From: Aralia elata
Lineage: Eukaryota; Streptophyta; Magnoliopsida; Apiales; Araliaceae
Assembly (NCBI GenBank): GCA_034770075.1
Contig: CM068385.1
Coordinates: 60,886,980-60,950,979 of the forward strand
Reading direction: 5' to 3'
DNA length: 64,000 bases
The position numbers and the translations under genes are program-made. This document shows, in pieces, positions 58,471 to 64,000 of this stretch (position 1 is the first letter of the stretch; each line of letters opens with the position of its first letter). The notes beneath the pieces are model-generated. The model had not been told where the DNA came from. It saw nothing but the letters and a program-made list of their open reading frames with translations, and made no database searches.

Positions 58471-58692
58471 CCTGACAACAAAATTTTAAATTTTAATTAC
58501 TAGTCGATAATACTCGCGAGCATATAAGTTTGTTATCAAATAAGCACATAGCACATAATCGTTTTATTGTCTTTTATGAATTTCCGTAATTCATTCCTTA
58601 GAACTCGATAAGAGTTTATCACCTCTATATTCTCTATCTTCTAAAAGGCTACTACCCTAAGGTTTTCCCCACCTAAAGGTTCATAACCTACA

Positions 58693-58704
58693 GCTCTGAT
58701 ACCA
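58693..58704 (-). other. C primer-binding site (tRNA-Met type)
   Basis: The plus strand is GCTCTGATACCA, 3 bp inside the 5' LTR. Downstream in element sense is TGTAGGTTATGAAC, similar to B1/B2. Confidence 0.92.
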
Positions 58705-58707
58705 ACC

Positions 58708-59391
58708 TGTGACACTCCCAAATCCAGGTACTTAATTCCCACTGATTTGGTGTTCACTATAACATACATTCAAATCTAACTACCCAATAAAAAGACAATT
58801 AAATAAACTTAATGAAACATCTTCCCAAAATGGGTTACATCACCAAACTATTAAACATTCAAATCCTAGGTTATCTTAACCTTAATACATCAAATACGGA
58901 ATAAAACATAATTTAAACAAGTCTTTGATACAAATAAACATCAAGTGGATAATAAATCTCTTGCTACTTTGGCATCTTGCCCTTGCCTTTACTCGTGGAC
59001 AGTTCGTCCTGCTTTTCTGACTTAGCTGCAATGATTAATGCAAGAGTGAGCAAACAATTGCTCACAAGTACGATAACAATAATATTTAAATGAAATGGAT
59101 TTCAACTGAGGAATAATAAGTTTCTGAATCTCAGCCAATAGATGGTCAAAGTCTAAAAGCTCGTTAGAATGCTTGATTCCAAGGAAAATAGAATTCAAGA
59201 TTTAGAAATTATATCTGAGGGTCATAAGACCTCGAACTATGTCCTAGGTTAACAGGTATTTCTACTGCAACCTTTAACAGTCATATAGACTATGGACCAA
59301 CATCTCGTACTCAGGGGGATCAGCCCTTTGTACAATGTATTGTGCACAAACATTTTAACGTTGTCGCGTAAGTAATCCCCTATATTAGGGT
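58708..59391 (-). repeat. C 5' LTR, partial
   Basis: Matches 49931-50615 closely. It is cut after CTATATTAGGGT, where A2 begins; the left LTR continues there as TGTTCATCTC. AGGGT (59387-59391) should be the TSD of A2. Confidence 0.92.
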
Positions 59392-60376
59392 TGATGAGGA
59401 CATCCTTAGCTCACAAGCCCTTGACAAAACACAAGTGGATCTATTGCATATGCCACTTGGACCCATTACGAGGACACGAGCTAAACGCTTCAATGAAGGA
59501 CTTAATGGGATGATTCATAAATTATGGACCGAGGTTGGATCGAGCATAGAGGTTATAGAGACGGGTTACAAGCACGCGAAGTTCATAAACATATTGGAAG
59601 CAAGCATACCCGAACCGACACAAAAGAATCAGCATTTCCGCACTTTTGGACTAGTTTGACATCAGTTCGTATTTTGGCCATAACTTGAGTTTCCAAACTC
59701 CAAACGAGGTGATTCAAAAGCCTAAATTTGCCTACACTTATAGGGCTACAACTTTCATGCTTTGCCCAAGTCCAAATTTGGTGGTTTTCAAATGCAAAAA
59801 TAGCTTGCAATGTGCTAATCAGATTAGTTGTCAGATTTGGACTTTTTAGCACATCACATGACATGTTTTTGGGGTGATAAACTCTTTGGATGGCTGATGC
59901 ATGTGATGTGATTAGTTGTTAGATCTTGACTTATGGTGATGGGTTAGCACACCATGAGTTCCTATAAATACCAAGTGATACTAGGCTTGTACAACCAACT
60001 TTATACCAATTTTCAGCATTATCAATATTATTGTGAGTTTGTTTCTCTACTTGTGGTTCTTTGAGAATTCCTAAGTGTTCCTTAGTTCTTCTTTGAGATT
60101 CATAATTGACTTATCATACAACCAATCATAGTTGTGTGTGGCGTCTTCTACCGCATCAATCGTCGATTGTACCGAGGTTACAGCTTCAATATAAGCGAGG
60201 GGTCGAGGTGTCGTTGGTGTTCACCCTACGCAGATTTCCTAAGCAAGCAATTGTACCAAGATTACCGTCTATATATAGGCGAGGGGTTAAGGTGTTGCAA
60301 GCTATCCATCCTATCAACTTGTTGGAAACGATCCGGGCGACGACCACCTCACGCAAGTGTGCCGTGGAGTCTATCA
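59392..60376 (+). repeat. A2 5' LTR
   Basis: TGATGAGGACATCC...GTCTATCA, 985 bp. The first roughly 265 bp encode DEDILSSQALDKTQV, then GPITRTRAKRFNEGLNGM, ending at TGA near 59657. This is the C-terminal tail of the polyprotein, which in the 3' LTR would be read as a continuation of pol. The shared CATAACTT module lies at about 59675-59760, where A1 and A0 have GC palindromes instead. TATA box at 59963. Confidence 0.9.
59963..59970 (+). promoter_or_regulatory. A2 LTR TATA box
   Basis: TATAAATA, about 410 bp before the LTR end. Transcription would be expected to start roughly 30 bp downstream, inside the LTR. Confidence 0.6.
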
Positions 60377-60378
60377 TT

Positions 60379-60390
60379 TGGTATCAAAGC
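60379..60390 (+). other. A2 primer-binding site (tRNA-Met type)
   Basis: TGGTATCAAAGC, 2 bp after the LTR end; one difference from the common TGGTATCAGAGC. Confidence 0.9.
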
Positions 60391-60841
60391 TAAGTTTCCT
60401 ATCAAGTTACTTATCTTTACTTTTACTGTTGGATCATAGTCAAAAAAAAAAACTGCAAAAAAAAAAAAACTGCAAAAAAAAATATATTGCAGAAAATTAT
60501 TATTGTTGATTGCTATTATTGGGATTTCATTTGCAAATAATTATATTTGACGATTGTGAAGTCTTGTTGGTATTTCGAGAGTCATACTTTCTATATTGTA
60601 TCTTGATAAGTTCTTATTGGATTGTAATTGGAAAATTGAGGTAATATTTGTGTGAATTCAAAAAGAACCTATTAGAGAGATCTACGAGCGGAAAAAGGCA
60701 AGAGTAGTGAGATTACTAGAGGGTAAAAGCCATTTGTGTGATACACGAGCGTTTCATATTTGTGTAATACATTGTTTGAGCGAAACACGTAAGGGAGTGG
60801 TGAGGAACTTGTTTTCTACTAACCTTTATTTTGCAGAAAAT
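60391..60841 (+). other. A2 leader between primer site and gag
   Basis: About 450 bp. It has two A-runs separated by ACTGC and followed by TATATTGCAG (60440-60493). It ends TTTATTTTGCAG-AAAAT before the gag ATG, resembling a 3' splice site. The frame upstream of 60842 is open to 60707, but homology with A1 favours ATG 60842. Confidence 0.65.
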
Positions 60842-61198
60842 ATGTCTAACACAAGAGATAAGACAATTGAAAATGAACCTTCTACATCGAATTTTGACCC
60901 AAAACTCATGATGGAGGCTATGATGAAAGAATTTTCTAGACAATTGGGGATGGCTATTGAACAAGTGCATGATCGCATCGATCAATTGAGTGTCACTCGA
61001 GGGGAACAAACTCAAATCCCTCCGGGTGGGCGCCCAAAAGGAAAGACCCAACAAAAGGAAGCAAGGCTAGCGGAGACAAATTACTATGATGAAAGGTTTA
61101 GCGAGGAAGAGGATCGGGAAATTGACCTTATCCCTAGGAGACATTTTGCAAAGGATAGAGGCGACCGAAATCGAGGTAGAGGACAACAATCTCGATAG
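60842..61198 (+). CDS. gag: A2 gag, N-terminal part (frame ends at a shift)
   Basis: ATG at 60842 (MSNTRDKTIENE), matching A1 gag at 2753. About 118 codons: a helical region (MMEAMMKEFSRQLGMAIEQV) followed by a charged stretch (RFSEEEDREIDLIP). It ends at TAG 61196-61198. In A1 the equivalent charged region continues in the same frame into the gag core. The A2 core (from 61206) is in another frame, so a single-base change within about 61140-61195 separates them. Either a recent lesion or, less likely, programmed frameshifting. Confidence 0.8.
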   Translation: MSNTRDKTIENEPSTSNFDPKLMMEAMMKEFSRQLGMAIEQVHDRIDQLSVTRGEQTQIPPGGRPKGKTQQKEARLAETNYYDERFSEEEDREIDLIPRRHFAKDRGDRNRGRGQQSR

Positions 61199-61205
61199 CA
61201 TCAAA

Positions 61206-64000
61206 ATGAAAATTCCCACATTCCAAGGCAGGAGTGACCCCGAGGCATATTTAGAGTGGGAGAAGAAAATGGAGTGGATCTTTGACTGTCACAACTACTC
61301 GGAACTCAAGAAAGTTAGGATTGCAGCTACCGAATTTTCAGAGTATGCAGTTACTTGGTGGGATCAATTGATGACCAGCCGAAGGAGGTGCAGAGAACGT
61401 CTAATAGAGACTTGGGCAGAAATGAAAGCTGTAATGAAAAAGAGGTTTGTCCCAAGCCACTACTATCGAGATCTGTTTCGAAACTTACAAAATTTGAGAC
61501 AGGGAAACAAGAGTGTGGAGGACTACTTCAAAGAAATGGAAATGCTAATGTCTAGAGCTGACATCGACGAGGATAATGAGGCAACCATGGCCCGATTTTC
61601 AGCAGGTTTAAATTGGGATATTGCAGATTTGGTGGAGCGTCAACATTATGTGGTATTGGAAGACATGGTGCACATGGCTATCAAAATAGAGAAGCAACTT
61701 AAGAGGAGAGGTGGCCAGCGAACAAATCCTACCACAGGGTCATTATGGAAATCCAACATTGTGAAACGCGAGGAAAGACCAACTATTTCCAAACCAAAGC
61801 CCGAAATCAAGCATGGAACGACTACTCAAGGATTGCAAGGTAAAACTAATCAACCTTCTACTAGTCGTAATCGAGATATTATATGCTTTAAATGTCAAGG
61901 CAGGGGATATATTGCAAATCAATGCCCAAATCAAAGAACTATGTTATTGCTTGATAATGGAGAATTGGAAACCGAGGAAGAAGATAGTGACAATGACTCT
62001 ATGCCACCTTTGGAAGAAGATAGAGAGGCTGCTATGCATGGTGAAGTGTTGATTACTCGAAGAATGCTTAGTACACAGGTAAAGGAAGAAAGCAATGAAC
62101 AAAGAGAGAATCTATTTCATACTAGATGCATGGTAAATGGTAAGATTTGTTGTGTTGTAATTGATGGTGGGAGCTGTACAAATGTGGCAAGCATCACTAT
62201 GGTGGAGAAATTGGGACTTACAACATCCAAACATCCCCAACCATACCGATTGCAGTGGCTCAATGACAGCGGCGACATCAAAGTAACCAAGCAAGTATCA
62301 GTTCCGTTTACAATTGGGAAGTATGTCGATGAGATTCTATGTGATGTAGTTCCTATGCAGGCGGGTCACTTGCTACTTGGGAGGCCTTGGCAGTTCAATC
62401 GGCGAGTAAAACACGATGGTTTTACTAATGAGTACTCTTTTGTTCACAATCAAAGGAAAGTTACCTTGTGTCCTATGTCACCAAAACAGGTGCATGAGGA
62501 TCAAATGCATTTACAGAGAGATCATGAAAACAAAAAAACAAAAGAGAGAGAAAAAAAGAAAGGAGAAGAGAGAAAAACAAACATTTTTGCAAAAAGGAGT
62601 GATGTAAGGCGAGCTTTGGATTCTAAAAAGCCAATGATTGTACTTCGATATAAGGAGGCACTTTTAAATACTAACGCTAATAGATCTTCTTTGCCTAGTG
62701 TTGTTTCTGCTCTTCTACAGGATTATCAAGATGTATTTCCCGAGGAACTTCCACAAGGATTACCACCCATTCGGGGAATTGAGCATCAAATTGATTTCGT
62801 CCCTAGCGCGACCATCCCAAACCGTCCGGCATACCGAAGCAATCCCGAGGAAACAAAGGAATTGCAAAGGCAAGTTGACGAGCTAATGGACAAGGGGTTC
62901 GTGAGGGAAAGCATGAGTCCATGTGTGGTTCCAGTTATTTTAGTACCTAAGAAAGATGGGAAGTGGCACATATGCATTGATTGTCGAGCGGTAAATAACA
63001 TCACGGTAAAGTATCGGCATCCCATTCCTAGGTTAGATGATATGTTAGATGAATTGCATGGATCTTGTGTGTTTTCTAAAATAGATTTAAAGAGTGGTTA
63101 TCATCAAATTAGATTGCATGAGGGTGATGAATGGAAAACTGCTTTTAAAACAAAATATGGATTATACGAGTGGTTAGTCTTACCCTTTGGTTTAACTAAT
63201 GCTCCTAGCACATTCATGAGATTAATGAACCATGTTTTGCGATCCTTCATTGGAAAATTTGTAGTTGTCTACTTTGATGATATCTTGATCTACAGTAAAG
63301 ATTTAGGAGAGCATGCATTGCATATAAAATCTGTCCTAGAAGTGCTTCGGAAAGAAAAATTGTATGCTAATATGGACAAATGCACATTTTGTACGGATCG
63401 AGTTGTGTTCCTTGGCTTTGTTGTTACTGCACAGGGAGTACAGGTTGACGAAGAAAAGGTACGTACAATCCAAGAATGGCCAACTCCTACGAATGTTAGT
63501 CAAGTTCGTAGCTTCCATGGGCTCGCAAGTTTCTATAGACGGTTTGTAAGGAACTTCAGCGAAGTCACAACACCACTCACCGAAGTAATTAAAAAGAGTG
63601 TAGGATTCAAGTGGGGTGATGCACAGGAAAAAGCGTTTAATTTGATTAAAGAAAAATTAACTAACGCTCCTTTACTTGTATTGCCTAATTTCACTAAGAC
63701 CTTTGAAATTGAATGTGATGCTTCAGGATTAGGCATTAGAGCTGTGTTAATGCAAGAAGGAAAGCCAGTGGCATATTTCAGTGAAAAATTGAGTGGATCA
63801 GCTTTGAACTATCCTACCTATGACAAGGAGTTATATGCTTTGGTTCGATCATTGGAAACTTGGCAACATTACCTGTGGCCTAAGGAATTTGTGATTCACA
63901 CGGATCATGAATCATTGAAATATTTGAAAGGCCAACATAAGTTGAACAAGAGACATGTACGATGGATGGAGTTCATCGAGACATTTCCATACGTCATTCG
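61206..64000 (+). CDS. gag-pol: A2 gag core-PR-RT-RNase H, open to the window edge
   Basis: Open frame of 931 codons with no stop. Order: gag core (FQGRSDPEAYLEWEKKMEW); knuckle CFKCQGRGYIANQC near 61886-61927, with Tyr where A1 has His; protease-like IDGGSCTNVAS near 62161-62193; AGHLLLGRPWQF; a Lys-rich linker (62520-62600); RT from about 62700, with FSKIDLKSGYHQI and YFDDIL near 63271-63288; RNase H with ECDASGLGI near 63712-63740, YDKELYAL and HTDHESLKYLKG near 63897-63932. The integrase lies beyond the window. ATG 61206 is only the first ATG of this frame; the true start is upstream across the shift. Confidence 0.9.
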   Translation, partial: MKIPTFQGRSDPEAYLEWEKKMEWIFDCHNYSELKKVRIAATEFSEYAVTWWDQLMTSRRRCRERLIETWAEMKAVMKKRFVPSHYYRDLFRNLQNLRQGNKSVEDYFKEMEMLMSRADIDEDNEATMARFSAGLNWDIADLVERQHYVVLEDMVHMAIKIEKQLKRRGGQRTNPTTGSLWKSNIVKREERPTISKPKPEIKHGTTTQGLQGKTNQPSTSRNRDIICFKCQGRGYIANQCPNQRTMLLLDNGELETEEEDSDNDSMPPLEEDREAAMHGEVLITRRMLSTQVKEESNEQRENLFHTRCMVNGKICCVVIDGGSCTNVASITMVEKLGLTTSKHPQPYRLQWLNDSGDIKVTKQVSVPFTIGKYVDEILCDVVPMQAGHLLLGRPWQFNRRVKHDGFTNEYSFVHNQRKVTLCPMSPKQVHEDQMHLQRDHENKKTKEREKKKGEERKTNIFAKRSDVRRALDSKKPMIVLRYKEALLNTNANRSSLPSVVSALLQDYQDVFPEELPQGLPPIRGIEHQIDFVPSATIPNRPAYRSNPEETKELQRQVDELMDKGFVRESMSPCVVPVILVPKKDGKWHICIDCRAVNNITVKYRHPIPRLDDMLDELHGSCVFSKIDLKSGYHQIRLHEGDEWKTAFKTKYGLYEWLVLPFGLTNAPSTFMRLMNHVLRSFIGKFVVVYFDDILIYSKDLGEHALHIKSVLEVLRKEKLYANMDKCTFCTDRVVFLGFVVTAQGVQVDEEKVRTIQEWPTPTNVSQVRSFHGLASFYRRFVRNFSEVTTPLTEVIKKSVGFKWGDAQEKAFNLIKEKLTNAPLLVLPNFTKTFEIECDASGLGIRAVLMQEGKPVAYFSEKLSGSALNYPTYDKELYALVRSLETWQHYLWPKEFVIHTDHESLKYLKGQHKLNKRHVRWMEFIETFPYVI

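Larger units (their letters stand above)
49931..59391 (-). mobile_element. C: Tekay/Del-like chromovirus, second subfamily
   Basis: A minus-strand element in copia D. It has a 3' LTR (49931-about 52757), gag-pol ending in a chromodomain, an intact leader ORF, primer site, and the first 684 bp of the 5' LTR before A2 interrupts. It has the same gene order as B1. LTRs are about 2.8 kb and largely different in sequence from B1 except for the ends (TGTGACACCCCCAAAT...) and some inner blocks. The TSD cannot be checked because the right end is outside the window. Confidence 0.9.
59392..64000 (+). mobile_element. A2: CRM-like Ty3/gypsy element, recent, partial
   Basis: Plus-strand, same family as A1, inserted in the C 5' LTR; runs off the right edge. 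Visible: 985-bp 5' LTR, primer site, leader, gag, protease-like segment, RT and RNase H. The only visible lesion is a frameshift in gag near 61140-61200; from 61206 to 64000 there is no stop. It is the outermost insertion of the right-hand nest and the best-preserved element here. Confidence 0.9.

Overview
This is nuclear DNA from a flowering plant, probably a eudicot, and almost certainly pericentromeric or centromeric heterochromatin. I find no host protein-coding gene, tRNA gene or rRNA gene. Nearly every base belongs to an LTR retrotransposon, a SINE or LINE inserted in one, or a higher-order satellite array. The evidence is structural: LTRs starting TG and ending CA, primer-binding sites for plant initiator tRNA-Met and tRNA-Asp, polypurine tracts, target-site duplications (TSDs), and decayed gag, protease (PR), reverse transcriptase (RT), RNase H (RH) and integrase (IN) reading frames.

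Left half (1-29330). Element A1 is a CRM-like Ty3/gypsy chromovirus on the minus strand that runs off the left edge. Its 5' LTR is split by element E (4094-13008, minus), an Athila-like element lacking pol, with a perfect TTTAG TSD. E carries a solo copia LTR (8483-10305) and two tRNA-derived SINEs. To its right are the tip of the A1 LTR and an older plus-strand LTR of the same family (A0). Next comes a satellite of about 146-160 bp monomers (13793-14107 and 27475-29330). It is split by B1 (14108-27474, minus), a complete Tekay/Del-like chromovirus with 3.66-kb LTRs, a chromodomain integrase and a perfect TCAGT TSD.

Right half (29331-64000). B2, a plus-strand relative of B1, also sits in the satellite. 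Its integrase is cut at 38024 by a tandem array of a decayed Ty1/copia element (D, 38025-49930) with a 7.0-kb period. A 5'-truncated LINE lies in one repeat. D is interrupted by element C (minus), a second Tekay/Del-like subfamily. The 5' LTR of C is interrupted by A2 (59392 onward, plus), a CRM-like element whose frame is open from 61206 to the window edge. The right side is therefore nested five deep: satellite, B2, D, C, A2.

Points of most interest. (1) An 18-bp GC-rich palindrome, TTCTCGCCGGGGCGAGAA, occurs in small arrays in three unrelated retrotransposon families. (2) A separate AT-richer module (CATAACTT...GATTCAAGA...CTACAACTTTC) recurs across families, in B and E at a similar distance from a GC-rich segment. 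(3) Both Tekay-like subfamilies carry a conserved acidic, coiled-coil leader ORF before gag, with a splice-acceptor-like sequence directly before its ATG and another before the gag ATG. (4) The satellite has a 778-bp higher-order repeat. (5) Most premature stops whose ancestral codon can be inferred are C-to-T type changes. All alignments were made by eye, so lineage names are family-level inferences.
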